From: Beroe forskalii
Lineage: Eukaryota; Ctenophora; Nuda; Beroida; Beroidae
Assembly: GCA_011033025.1 (NCBI GenBank)
Contig: WFMF01000393.1
Location: 1-64,000 of the forward strand
Direction: 5' to 3'
Length of the DNA stretch: 64,000 nt
Made by a program: the position numbers and the translations under genes
Shown here: positions 40,101-63,064 of the stretch, piece after piece
How positions within the stretch are numbered: the first letter of the stretch is position 1
Layout of the letters: each line of letters begins with the position of its first letter
The notes under the pieces: generated by a model
Told to the model about the DNA's origin: nothing
Database searches by the model: none
Seen by the model: only the letters and a program-made list of their open reading frames with translations

Positions 40101-43100
40101 TTGCTGAGCCCTATACAGATAACCGGCCCCTATCTATATTAATAATTTCAGAGTGTTCGTGCATCTGTCTGTCTGTCTGTGTAAAATGACTATTTAAGAA
40201 GTGCATTTGATATTTTTGATCGTTTTTTTCGGGAAAATCTTCTCCCAATTAAGGGGCTTATTACTATTTAAGGAAAATTTGAATTGGACCATCCGTTGAT
40301 TATTTATTTGCATAATAAATATCATGCGTTTACTAATGCTAATATATGCTATGGAAAGGCAATACTATATAGGTGATCTCAAATTACAAAGTATGTTGTG
40401 CGGTGCATTTCCGCGAATATCTGTAATCCTCGGTAAGCGGTAATGGTGATCCAATTACTTAACAATAACAAATTCCAAGATGAGGTCATGAAGCAAGTAG
40501 CTGTTGGCTGCTAGATACAAGATGAACCAAAGGTATCAGGTTGATTGTTTCCGCGAATCTTCGCGGGCAAACGCTATACTCCTATAATATTATGGGCCAT
40601 GAATTTTAAAAATGTAGGTCCGTCAATTGAGTCGCTGAATTGTTCGATTGATAAGCGTTTTATCGCATGATGAGTAATTGGAGGCGGTAAATTGAACATG
40701 ACGTTATTATAATGCTTTTAATTGATAAATTGATGACGTAGATTTTTTGCGGTCAAGAATCACATTGCTTACTAGATCGGTCACGCTGTAAAACAGGCGT
40801 TTCTGCACCCCAATTGTCTGTTTAAAACCTATGATAATGATGTCACTCGTAAACGACTACTTTTCGTTCGAAACCGCTTTTCTTACGAATCACATAACAC
40901 ACGATATTCTGTATTGGCGTTTTAAGTAAAAAACAACTCCTAAGTCATGTTTAATCGTTGTGTAAAATCTAAATGTCCTAAAGCTATTCTTTTAACTCGA
41001 TTACTGTTAACAGTAATAATATATGTTTTTATGTGTCCAATCTCCATTAATATTAGCATAATTAAATGGCTTTACGTGATTTTAAGAAGAAATATATTGT
41101 TGTTCTACTGATTCACAAATTGAGTGAAACTAAATTGTAGTGTTAAAGCACGTTAAGAAGTCAAGGCTGAACGCACGGTTCGAAATTGAGGCTATTTCAA
41201 AGAAAGTAAGACTAAAATCTCAGCAAGAGATCAAAGCTAAATGCGTGATATTCTGAAATAAGGGCAATATTTTGAATAAGGAGGTTTAAAAGAGATCTTC
41301 GGAAAGAATTTTTTTGAAAATGCATTGCTCAAACTTTAAACCCGGAAAACATAATTTCTTTACGTTTATATTTCCGTGTGTTTGACACTGGATTACCTAG
41401 TGTTACAGAGGACATTTCCTTGTGTTTGAAAATGTACCTGAGGTTTACAGATAATATTTCCTTGTGTTTGAAAATGTACCTGGTGTTTGTTGAGCGTCTC
41501 ATCGTTGGTTGTGTTGGTTGGAAGTTTTGCGGAGGGGGATGAGTGGACGAGGGAGCAGGATTGCAGGGAAATCCGAGCGTTGTGCAGGAGGTATCTTTCT
41601 ATTGACACTGGGGAGAGGATTGAGTAATATATTGTGGGATTGAAGACTTAGTCGGATTGGTAGATCAATAATCAATTTGTTTAAACTTACTTTCTCAACA
41701 CTATTTATTACCATACGCCTATTTTGGGCTTGACCAGAGTGGAAATATTATTATCATTTATCAAATTAGCTCGTAAACACTTCCAACGAAAGGATGATTT
41801 ATAACGATTTATCACTCGTTAATCTCACATTTATCAGATTATTGGAGGTATTTTAATGGGCGAATTATCAAACATTAAATCACATAATTATGGAGAAATT
41901 ATATCAGATCGATTATCAAGTGAAATTATCAGTCCGATTATAGGTAACCATTTTCTTCATGACCACGATTCGTGACGTGTATTTATTTTGAGTTCAACAA
42001 ATTTGGTGCTAACAACACATAAACACAACAACCCCCATACTATAATGACTGAAGATCATTAAATAATAATAATATGTGTTTTGCATATGTGATGTAGGTT
42101 AAAAAGCTGAGTATCCCCAAGGGAGAATCCTGGGAGATATGGGCGAGGGATATTTTACAGTTTACTGTCTATTTTCCGTACATTTCATGAAACCGATTTC
42201 ACATATTTAAACCAATCTCAAACTCGGAGTAACATACCATTATCTATTGAAATTATGAATGTGATGTTATATCAAATATCAATCCGCTCCACGGCCAATC
42301 AAAACAGAAAATTCCCGGTAATTTCAAGGATAATTTTACACTCAGTGCAACTTAAGTAGCCAATTCTTGGAATAATAAAAATAACACTGAAGAACAGAAC
42401 AATGACGTCATCAACTCATCAGTCAAATCTGTTAAAATGACGTCATCACCCAGACGTCTAATGTTCGTACGTGATTCACTTGTTTACAAACAATTATCTG
42501 TATGGTGTATGTGGATTGTGGAACCATACATTACATACACACACACACTTTATACACACACATAACACGGCAAATTAAGTTTAAGGAAATTATAATCGAT
42601 TTTCGTAGAATTACAGTTTATATCTACCAGAAATTTGCATCCTACATATTGCCCACATTCGGTATATTTACTGTGTATTACAATGGAGAGATATGTGTAG
42701 ACAGTCACAGAAAATAGGCCATTATGTTGCAATTATTTCACCATATTAATCCCTGTTAATGCTATCACTCCCAACGCCTATAAATCGGTAGCAACCTGTC
42801 GCATAGGCAAACTTTTAGACCGTGTATAAAAATATCCCTGAGCTCAGCAGGGGAAAAGTTATGTCGAAAGACACGGGAGAAGGACTGGGCGATTAAATTT
42901 GTAAAAAGTTTTGAGTTGATGAGTTCAATCATTCAATGTCAAAAGATTGGAAGTTTTAGTTTATTTTTCATGTATTGATTCATATGATTATTGCTGAAAA
43001 ATGGTTATATTATTAAGTCGCGCACGGTCAGGTCAATAAAGGATCGAAACTGACGAAAAAGAACGGCCTTTCCTATATTCAGAGACGTAGTTTAACAGCT

Positions 43101-46100
43101 CAGTGTGTCGGCTATACAAGTTGAGGCTGTAGTTATTTTACTCTAAATTTTGTAGCGAATTACAAATTTATATATATTCGAAATGTACATTTGGTATTTC
43201 GCCATCTGTTGTTGGATGATCCATCGCTAAAGCATGTATAATTTAACGTCATCAACTCACTTCGTTGAGCTATGAAAATGACGTCATCACACACTATCTA
43301 TTTCTTGCAAATCATCTCTGATCTTGGCCGGTAGTTTGTGTACACGCACTGAACCATGAAATAGTGCGAAATTTGGCTCGTTACACACGGTTGAAAGTGA
43401 CGTCATTGTCAGGGACTTAAATGTCGAATTAATGACGTTGGAACACCATCTTTCGTGCGAAATGTAGAGGAGAAAGTTTTAGGAATGATTGCGGAGATCA
43501 AATTGTCTCCAGAACATATTTTGTGAGTATATATCGCTAATCATTTCGTAATAGCGTCGCTCACTGCCCAAAACGACAGGAGTTAAGTCATCAGCACACC
43601 ATTTTAATGTATGATAATGACGTCATAATCTCAAGCCTGATGTTGGTGCAAGTGACATTATAATGTGATATTTGGTAGTTGTACGGTGTGGCACAGTTCG
43701 TTTTGCATCGACGGTTTCAGTGCGTAATTAGCTAATTTACAAGCAACGGTGGTTATATTGCAACAACATTATACCGTCAGGTATAGGTATATAGCTACAA
43801 AATAATAATGCGAGGTAAAACATCAAGAGTTTTTACAGATGTTTTTATTTTTAATAATTTCTTAGTACAGGAGCCGATAAATTGTTGATTTAGGGCGTCC
43901 TTGAAGATTTGGATTCAAAAATGAAAAATACTCAAAAATATATCCTGGGCAAAAACATCAAACAAATTCGAGCAAACGGTCACAACTTCTATCCCAGAAT
44001 CAACCTAACCCAGGATCTCCGAAACATCAAAGAAAAACTTGTCACACATTTTGAAGATGATATATAATTTGAGGAATGCGCAGGGATAAAGAACTGCGAT
44101 GCCGCGACACGAGTTCATATATCAATATCGCAAGTGTTTTAGTTTTCCCGCAGAACTGAAAATGTCATGACAGCGACCAATCAGCGTGCGAGATAACGGC
44201 CAACTCGCGTGCTGATAGGTCAATGTCAAATCGTCCTGTGGGTAAGCTTTCAAGCTAATTCACCGTCGCTATGTATGAGTTATTTCATGAAAATTCAAAA
44301 AACGATAGTTTGATTATGGATCAGAAGAAACACTTGTAAAGCATGATCCCGTAACGAATGATATGCAAAGTAACATCGTTATCATGATTTAGAATGGAGA
44401 ATTGATGGAAATGGAAAACTTTTGGTGCGCAAATAAATTGCATGGATAACTCTTGGGATTCATGACAAAACCATTGATCTTTCAACTTTTTTCGATACTG
44501 TTGACATGAAATAATCCAGGAAAAGACTGATGATGTTCCGTCCGACTTTAAGATTTCACTAATAATACCCGCCCAGTATACTAGTGATGATGTGTACCAA
44601 CGTGTTTTTGAGTAAAACTTCCTGTAAGGACACTTTCGGTATATGAATAATTCGAGGTTAATGCCGTTTGTTAGTATGCAGCGTGTTAATATGCTGTTTT
44701 AATGTGAAGTTCATGCATTTATTAATTCCTGAATTAGCACTTGGCAGGGTATTATAATTATACGCACATTATCTACTAAAGAAGCACGTTACCGGTTAAT
44801 TATCTAAATTAGGGGGCATATAATCGTGGAGCTTGTTTAACGCCCTACCGAGTATATGGAGATTATAACACGAGAAATAGGCAGGGTACTGATGATGTCA
44901 TTATCACAACTCAGAGAGATAAGTTGATGACGATGTACCGCTTAGGTTTTATGTGAGCCATGGGATTAATGCCATATTTACCGTCTTAGATGGGGACAGA
45001 GACTGGTGAATGGTAAGTGAATATGAAATAGGCGATATATTCAACGTCACAATCACACCATTCTAAACCATGATAATGACGTCAGATATACACAGCTGCC
45101 TTTTGTAATATTCATGTGGATATACAGGTCCTGGGACGAGAGTGGGGCAGTAAAAACATCGCAAAAACACTTAACACAAGATAAGGGTCCTATGAATTTG
45201 ATCCTCGAACTTAGAAGGTCCTTTCTGTGGACAATAAAAGAAGTTATACCGACACACTTGGTACTAGGAATTGAGATAACAGTTATTTCGCTGTTCGCAA
45301 GTGGGTATAATATGTAGCCTTCTGAATTTAAAATCATTACAATCTTTTGTAGGAATGATAAACCAGACATAAATAAGAATCAGGTCCTCAAAACTCTCAA
45401 AATCGGGTATCACTAACCAAATCACAACAAAATCAGCACTTACTTTGGAAGTGTTCTGATCGAGATTTGATTGACTGGTAGGCGTGCTCGAAGTACGTCC
45501 TGTGGATGGCACTATAGTCTCGTTTAACTCGCTTCACGAAGGATTTCTCCATTTCTTGGGAGCAACAGCCACGAGAAACGTCGCAAATGTTGCCTGAAAA
45601 GGTTGTTTTGAGGTTGCTTTAGTGGATAAACTATCCGGACATTAGTGACATTGAATGGTTTCAAAATGAATGAAGTTTCACAGGTTACCTGAGATAATCG
45701 ATTGCGTTTCAGAGTTTAAACAGCTTAATCAAATTGACTTTTAAGCCTAGGCTCATGTCCCTTATATAGTCATATCAAAAGCAATGAATCAGTGAGTTCT
45801 TCGGGAATCTAATTGCACGAAACATTGTATAAACAATGTTCTTATTTTACAGTTGATATGGCAGTAAACCACTCGGCTTTCGCCCAATGACATTCAACTC
45901 CAGTCATCGTGAAATGAGAGACGATAGGTGCTATTTCCGAAAGATAGCGAATGAAAAAAAACTATACTGCCTTCAAATCCGGTTTGCAAAGCAAACAAAA
46001 GTCAACATAAAAATATCAATAGAGCAAAATGTGTTCATATCTGGTTAAAAACGGAATTATGTACGCGAAGGGTAGATTTTTGCTTTCCAAAAATTGGCCA

Positions 46101-46454
46101 GAAGTTCTAGGTTAAGATATAAGACTCAACTAATTTTCTGCAGCAAAAATCTATACAAAATTCCCTTCAAAATCACATCAGAACTTCAAAAAAACTAAAA
46201 TACAACTGGCAAACGACATATGTCAGTATCCCATATTATTCCAAAATTTGCACGGAATACAAAAATATGGCAACAATAATAGTCGAGAAATTATTTTCGA
46301 AAAGCAACAAACCTGGTTGCAAGTTAAAGGGGACTTCAGCCGCAGTCCCAAGTCCCATTTCAGTGTATTGCTGTCGGACGATGGAGCAAGAATCTTGGTT
46401 TGACTCGACAAAACAGCAATTAAAGATCAACAGGAAAACTATGGGCAAGCACAT
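34153..46454 (-). CDS. Glypican (heparan-sulfate proteoglycan core), N-terminal two-thirds
   Basis: Glypicans are GPI-anchored cell-surface proteoglycans that shape Wnt, Hedgehog and BMP gradients. Seven minus-strand exons join in frame: 46313-46454, 45444-45593, 41480-41607, 38916-39020, 36334-36455, 35959-36135 and 34153-34273, 315 codons. Exon 1 begins at ATG with a signal peptide (MCLPIVFLLIFNCCFVES). Exon 2 has the family CC-plus-ME motif (GCCSQEME). Exon 3 continues the long helix, and exon 4 has LDVYSNITHYF. Exon 6 carries the signature block LSRLNYCALC, then PCSKFCVNVHKGCLAS. Exon 7 has EWSRLLQSVLQDL. Splice phases agree at every junction. The C-terminal part, with the Ser-Gly glycosaminoglycan sites and GPI signal, was not found; one candidate exon lies at 23223-23268. 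Introns are up to 4 kb and carry many mobile elements. Subfamily was not decided. Confidence 0.85.
35048..35105. repeat. TGACGTCA palindromic element, near-consensus core copy
   Basis: AGTGACGTCATTATCATGCG, TTAAAATGGTGAATTGATGA, then CGTCACACCGCCTATTT. Both TGACGTCA cores are intact, making this the cleanest core. Confidence 0.88.
35527..35590. repeat. TGACGTCA palindromic element, copy near 35.55 kb
   Basis: CCAGGCATTTTAATGTCATC on the left and ATAATGATGACGTCATCGG, AAACGCC on the right. Confidence 0.75.
37427..38786. mobile_element. Mutator-like non-autonomous DNA transposon with 9-bp target duplication
   Basis: AACTTGAAA is repeated directly at 37418-37426 and 38787-38795. The element between has inverted ends (GGTTGGGGGACGGAAGTTCG left; right end in reverse GGGTCAGGGACGGAAGTTCG). 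Long subterminal arrays of GAAGTTCGACA and GTCGGACTTCAGTCTGTTGA occur in both orientations at both ends (37433-37640 and 38600-38780). A 9-bp duplication with long complex inverted ends is typical of MULEs. No transposase frame is present. Confidence 0.82.
37805..38005. mobile_element. TIR element (MITE-like), copy 2, nested in the Mutator-like element
   Basis: Ends TTTTCGGCAGTCTGGAGGAA and GGTCCGCCGAAGGAAAGTTT. The interior carries CACCCTAACCCTAACCATAG, the inverse of the GGGTTA words in copy 1 at 27979-28210. It interrupts the larger element and so is the younger insertion. Confidence 0.85.
39691..39766. repeat. TGACGTCA palindromic element, degenerate core, copy near 39.7 kb
   Basis: GAAAAATAGGCGATTGAG and TTAAAACGCCTGTTTT keep the outer arms, while the core is reduced to ATGACGGAAATATCATGG. 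This shows drift of the core in an otherwise recognisable copy. Confidence 0.7.
40789..40858. repeat. TGACGTCA palindromic element, copy near 40.8 kb
   Basis: TAAAACAGGCGTTTCTG on the left and CTATGATAATGATGTCACTC on the right. One core is changed to TGATGTCA. Confidence 0.7.
44872..44946. repeat. TGACGTCA palindromic element, copy near 44.9 kb
   Basis: GAGAAATAGGCAGGG on the left, GATGATGTCATTATCACAAC inside, and TTGATGACGATGTACCGC on the right. Confidence 0.75.
45024..45086. repeat. TGACGTCA palindromic element, copy near 45.05 kb
   Basis: GAAATAGGCGATATATTCAA, CGTCACAATCACACCATTCT, then AAACCATGATAATGACGTCA. The left arm is kept and the right arm lost. Confidence 0.78.
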
Positions 46455-46895
46455 TGTTTGTTGGTATCATATTTGTGATAGTGAGGCCCGAGCGTTATGA
46501 GATATAGGACGGGCAACCCTTCCAAAGCTAATGACATGCAACCTAATCAAATAGTACAGCATTCCTATCAGCTCCTTCATGCGTTATGCGAGCAACATGC
46601 CCAGCTGACAGTAGCGCTCGATTTTACGCGTCGAGTTATGGTACAAATATTCGATAGCTATTGCGCGGCGTAAGATTTTGCGCGGCGTTGCAGAAAACTG
46701 CGTTTTTGTAGGTCGTAGGATGTTACCCTACCCTCGCGCGCGGCGCAACGTTCCACATTTGAACGTCACTTTGCAACCATCCAGTCAGAAGAAATAGACG
46801 GGGCAACGTCCGTCGATATTAGTTGTTCCTTATATAAATCCCGCATTTCAATCTATTTGTTTTTATAAAAAGTAAAACAACATATGTGTGTGTTC

Positions 46896-47027
46896 GTCGG
46901 ACGCGCGCACTTAGCGCGCGCGCCCGCCGAAGGCGAAGGGATCAAACAACGTCTGACACAATATTTTAAGACGTCGTCTGACCCCTTCGCCTTCGGCGGG
47001 CGGGCGTGCAAAATGAGCGCGTCCGAC
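46896..47027. repeat. 132-bp GC-rich hairpin element
   Basis: The arms run GTCGGACGCGCGCAC...CGCCCGCCGAAGGCGAAGGG and CCCCTTCGCCTTCGGCGGGC...GAGCGCGTCCGAC. The central loop is AT-rich. The arms are about 55 bp with few mismatches, GC-rich in AT-rich surroundings. Confidence 0.88.
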
Positions 47028-47089
47028 AATACCCGCTGAGGCCATCTGGATTCTGGAAATATTAGCGCCGCGCGTTGAATTCTCACGAG

Positions 47090-47149
47090 GGTCTGTCAAT
47101 GGCCGACGAGTAAACGAGTTTGTGTACGCTTGCCGGCCATTGACAGACC
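47090..47149. repeat. 60-bp hairpin GGTCTGTCAATGGCCG / CGGCCATTGACAGACC
   Basis: 16-bp perfect arms separated by about 27 bp, 63 bp to the right of the larger GC-rich hairpin. It overlaps the end of a protein-like minus-strand frame. Confidence 0.85.
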
Positions 47150-47328
47150 TAAAAAATCTGCAGAGCGTGGCGCTGACGCCAGCAATTTCATTTGATCAAT
47201 TAATTTTTCAATCCGATGCATGTCCATGTCTTCCATAAATTTCTTGCTAATAGATTGTAGATTGTTTGAAGTAATTTTTTGAACTTCATCATAGCTTGAT
47301 ATATACCAGCCATCGAACAAGTCACGTC
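47096..47328 (-). other. Protein-like frame, possible exon or element fragment
   Basis: On the minus strand, after a weak acceptor (CATGAATTCTAG), about 65 codons read with protein-like composition (DGWYISSYDEVQKITSNN; HRIEKLIDQMKLLASAP). No donor or family was recognised, and its 3' end runs into a hairpin. It could be a lone exon or a remnant of a mobile element. Confidence 0.2.
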
Positions 47329-48271
47329 CTAGAATTCATGTGCAATATTCTTTAAGGTCATGTATCAAAATGATTTGCATTTAGCTGCAGTGCTGTTGTT
47401 TTCACCAGCCAAGACATGAAGTCATGAAGCCTTATCAAAGTTTGAGTTTTATTAATTAAGTTGGAGTTTAATTATTAATTTACAAGAATCTTCTTCTTTG
47501 TAGAACAAATACAGTCATCTTTGTAGTCAAGAATGTCTCTTCACCAAGTGTGCTACTTAATTTCTTGATGTTTGTGTTATGTTAAAGACCTCTAATCGGT
47601 TTCAATCAGGCAGGTGGTCACTGCACTTGACGGTGCTTTACCCTGGTACCAGGGGGTGACTCATAAAAAGCTCTCACAATTTAAACACCCTGAAAGCTGA
47701 GGTAGGTATTGGACTGAAGATGCCTGCACACCAATCATCTAGGTGGGACTCATTTGGATTTGGCTGTTTTTACATAGTATTTCTCAAGAAATCGTGTCAA
47801 AGTTCAAGTGCAAAGTTGGAGAAAAGTCTTGCAGATCGATGTGTTTTAAAGGATTAATTCTTTAATTGTTGATATACAAGAATGTCGAAAAGACAAATGG
47901 TGTTTTGAAGATATTATCTTAATGCTGTTGTGAGATCAGAGTAGAGAATGAAATGGAATAAGTCATTAATAAATTTGTGATCTAAAATATTGTACTATTG
48001 AAGATAGCTGTGTTTCAGAGGTTATCATGTTTGTTTGTGCATTTTTTGTACAGTGAATGAGATCATCTAAATTTGGTATGGGGTTGCTGGATAATAGTCA
48101 CATTGATATCACTAGTCATTTGTCAATGGAATTACATTTCCTTCAACCATTTTTAAATACAATTTACAAATTAGGTTTACATATGATTAAGTTAACTCTG
48201 AATAACTCTGAGTGAGGTTTACAAATGACTAACTTAACCCTGAATAACTTCCTTGGTTAGCTTTGTAAGGC

Positions 48272-59875
<11,604 letters not shown>

Positions 59876-60375
59876 CGTATTACGATCTGTTAGCTTTTGA
59901 GTTTTGTATTTGACCGGTTTATTCAGAATATCAGACATGAACTATCTTTACTTTAAACATTTATTTATCTTTGCTGTTTATGTTTATCATTTAAATATTT
60001 TGTAAATAGTTATAAAAGCTATTGTTGACTGTTGTGAAATGGAGGGGAAAACATATTTTCAATCTACTAATTTTGCGCTGATTTTCGCTTGGAAGCTCGC
60101 CATAGTTGCATGTGGACCTGGTGTCGATTATCGTCTTATATCAACTCTATTTGTAATTACTAATTGTACATACTCAAGTTGTAGATTTCTTACTTATATT
60201 TGAGTATTTGTGCTTTGCTCTTTCTTTCAAATGACTCAGAAAAGTAGAAATACCTACTTTATAAGCTTATAAGGTACCTTTGTTTCCAAAAAGTTATTCA
60301 TTTCATGTGGATTTTTTTCTATTCTCTTGAATCAAGGATGATTGTAAGTCTGCTTATCTAAAAATTTCCTTATAG
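59876..60375. other. TMEM67 3' flank
   Basis: AT-rich with no exon. It presumably holds the TMEM67 3' untranslated region; no canonical AATAAA was noted close to the stop. Confidence 0.4.
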
Positions 60376-60704
60376 GTTTCCCATGACCAGATCATGTTCC
60401 AAGACTGGAATACCTCAATGACATCAACTGCCTTGTCAAAGCTCCCAACCAAGATATACCTCGACAAAACCCATGAGCTGGAGTGATGTGGGAATCTCTG
60501 GACGGATCTACAAGAGATCCAGACAGAAACCCCGACATGGGACCTCCCGCTACAGGTGGTCCCAGTCGCCAGGGCTACTGTGGATGGGAACGAGTCCCGT
60601 ACCTCCCCTTTTATCCTACTCCTCATTCGTCCTCCCAAGCGCAATGTACGAGCAGATCTGGCCCATCTTGATCAAGATGCTGTACCAACTCCAATCTCAG
60701 AAAC
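60376..60704 (+). pseudogene. Orphan exon with one in-frame TGA, unrecognised protein
   Basis: The acceptor TTTCCTTATAG and donor CGTAAGT bracket 329 bp that read in one frame with protein-like composition (DQIMFQDWNTSMTSTALS; TWDLPLQVVPVARATVDG; SPFILLLIRPPKRNVRAD). The only interruption is one TGA at 60484-60486, between HELE and CGNLW. A TGG-to-TGA change, a sequencing error or a recoded TGA are all possible. I do not recognise the family, and no neighbouring exon was found. Exit phase 2 does not join the RCC1 gene at 63065 (it would create a stop), so it is a separate gene or a dead fragment. Confidence 0.45.
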
Positions 60705-61813
60705 GTAAGTTGCGAAAAGTAATGAGTAGGTACCATGTACCTACCTACCTACCTAATCAACATCAATCTTTTATACTCATGGTGTAGTATGAGTTCAAGT
60801 GTTCTTCATGAGGTTTTTTCCCAAAAATCTATTATAAAAACCGTTAAAAAAACTCGATTCAACACCGTTATTTCTTCATTATACCACCAAACCACCAGCA
60901 AAGATTACTGGTGGAGAATGAAACATTTTTTCTCCTCAGGATGGTATATTTTCTCATCAGTTTGATTGAATCACGAACAGACTTCATGTTTCATCAAACC
61001 TCCTCAGCTTTGTAGTGGAGCTTGTTACATTCAGGTGATTACTCGTTCTGAGTAAGCTGGTTTAGTGGTTTTTTGACGAGTAAGCTGGTTTTTTAACGAA
61101 CTTGGATATTAATTAATTTTTCACAGGGGTCTAGCATGTTACGATGGAATGAATAACCATCTTGTAAGGATGACTTTTGCCATTTTAAACCCCTTTATCC
61201 CACTTTTAACTCACGAAATTGTACCAATTGGGTGGGTAACAACACGTGAAACCCCCTCACTCACTTTGATGCTATAGAACGATCCCCTTGATTTTAAACA
61301 TGTCTCCGGGACACCATATGCAATGCTAACGTCTGCGTAGTGTTCACGTACCCCCCCCCCAATGATGCGTGGAAGTTGTCAGGGACACCTTTCGAGTTTC
61401 AAACAACTTCTTTATAAATCAAAGTATCCATGCTTTGATGACATAACCAATGGTACAGGTGCAAAAACAAGTATACGATTTCTCTCTCATATAATATCTC
61501 ATTGTCTCGCTTCTCCCCCCCCCCCCACTGTGAAAAATCAAGCCATATATCGTCATCAATTTACCACTTTGAGCTTTGATAATGACGTCATATTTTAACA
61601 CCAAATATTAATCTGTGTGCGTGGGGTTCAGTCATGCAAGAATATACCGGAAACGAACGTCAAACATCCCCTCTCCTCCTCCTCACGATATATCAACCGA
61701 TATATATCGAAGAGAGTCGAGAGCGATCTCTCTTCCCAATTAATAAACATATATATCAATCAGGATAAAGTTCTCCATTTCATTATTGTTACAGCTCACA
61801 CGATGTATGACTG

Positions 61814-61919
61814 TTAAACCCCGCGCACGAGAAATAGGCGGGTAGGATGACGTCATTATCATAGCGTAACGTAGTGAGTTGATGACGTTGAACCGCCAAT
61901 TTCTCGTGCGCGGCGTTTA
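61814..61919. repeat. TGACGTCA palindromic element, best full-length copy
   Basis: The arms TAAACCCCGCGCACGAGAAA...AGGCGG and CCGCCAATTTCTCGTGCGCG...GCGTTTA are almost perfect inverses. Inside are ATGACGTCATTATCATAGC and GAGTTGATGACGTTGAA. With the copy at 28978-29095 this defines the full element of about 106-118 bp. Confidence 0.9.
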
Positions 61920-62030
61920 GGTGTTGTGCGTGGAGGAGACCCCCGCAGAGACATCTTTTTGAAGAGAGAGTGACTAGTCAATGATGCTTAGCATCATATC
62001 GTGACCAATATATGGAGGCTTGTTATGGGG

Positions 62031-62087
62031 GAGGCGGTTGAGAGTGACGTCATTGTCATAGATTAGAATGGTGAAATGATGATGTGG
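62031..62087. repeat. TGACGTCA palindromic element, copy near 62.05 kb
   Basis: GGCGGTTGAGAGTGACGTCA, TTGTCATAGATTAGAATGGT, then GAAATGATGATGTGG. The left half is consensus and the right half degraded. Confidence 0.78.
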
Positions 62088-63064
62088 AAATGTATATTTT
62101 CAGCGTGCGACCTTCGGCGTGTATGCTTCTGTTGTAAGTGTCAGTGATGAACCACTAGTGATTCTAAGGGATTCTAAGCTTCTCAATCAATCATCCCCCC
62201 CCACTTATTCTAATTTTTTGCAATGATCTGATCAACTTGGTTCGTTATTGAAAGAGTTTCCAGAAATTCTTCGTTTATTATTTTAAGTCCCTGTTCTATA
62301 TTCATTGACTGACGTTGCTTAAAAGCTGTGCTGATATTTCCTCAGAACGATTGCTTCAAATCGTTGAAATAAATCAATAACTCCATGATGTGTTTTCATG
62401 AATTTGACATGTCATTTTCTGTGCACATTGTCAATGTTTTTATTAAAAGCACGCAGAAGAACGACCCCTAGGGAACATCAGATCCCCCTTCTGACTTTTG
62501 ACGGCTGTGATAGCGACGACATATTGCCAGTTGTCGCATATATCGCGTTATATGTTCTATATATCACCTAATTTCAGGGTACGCAGTGAGACCTATAGCG
62601 AGTTATGTGCGTGCGCGCTAACCTTTACCCCTCAGATATATATTTGAATAGTTTCGCTATGTCACGGTGTTCAGGGCCATATATCCCGTTATTTCTGGGA
62701 AAGTTTTGTCATTATAAAAGTGTAAAGCTTGCGTCATGTTCTGTCATATTCTATTATTTTTTCGTACTATTGTTGACACGTAGTAATAGTAGTAGTCTGT
62801 AAACTGTCAAGAGAAGTTGAGAGAGATCGATGACTTATTACAATACGGCTAAATATACTACCCTAGACACGCAGACCCCATTGGTTGGTGAATTTATTTC
62901 AGAATATTTTTCAATTGCTGTTTCCCCATTCCCTAAGCGAAGATCCCCATTCCCCGAACGCATATCCCCATTCGATCCACTCAATGATTAAGCGAATTTA
63001 GCCGGCAAAATTTATTAAATCAATCTAATTGCCCGGTAAATGAACCGTGTTGCTTAATTTTTAG

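Larger units (their letters stand above)
39021..41479. other. Glypican intron 3
   Basis: Holds TGACGTCA palindromes at about 39556-39613, 39691-39766, 40680-40755 and 40789-40858, and a short TA/AC-rich stretch near 39500. No gene was recognised. Confidence 0.55.
41608..45443. other. Glypican intron 2
   Basis: Carries at least seven TGACGTCA palindromes or halves (about 42400, 43235, 43390, 43575, 44365, 44872 and 45024). A CCAATCAGCGTG...GTGCTGATAGG inverted patch lies at 44179-44220. No gene was recognised. Confidence 0.55.
46455..48271. other. Divergent intergenic region between glypican and TMEM67
   Basis: About 1.8 kb separates the two start codons. It contains CG-rich patches, two strong hairpins (46896-47027 and 47090-47149) and a protein-like minus-strand frame at 47096-47328. 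Both promoters should lie here; no clear TATA or initiator was assigned. Confidence 0.5.
60705..63064. other. Noncoding stretch before the RCC1-family gene
   Basis: Holds C-runs near 61352 and 61517, TGACGTCA palindromes at about 61545-61600, 61814-61919 and 62031-62087, and repeated CCCCATTCCC...CGAA words near 62925-62975. No exon was recognised. Confidence 0.5.
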
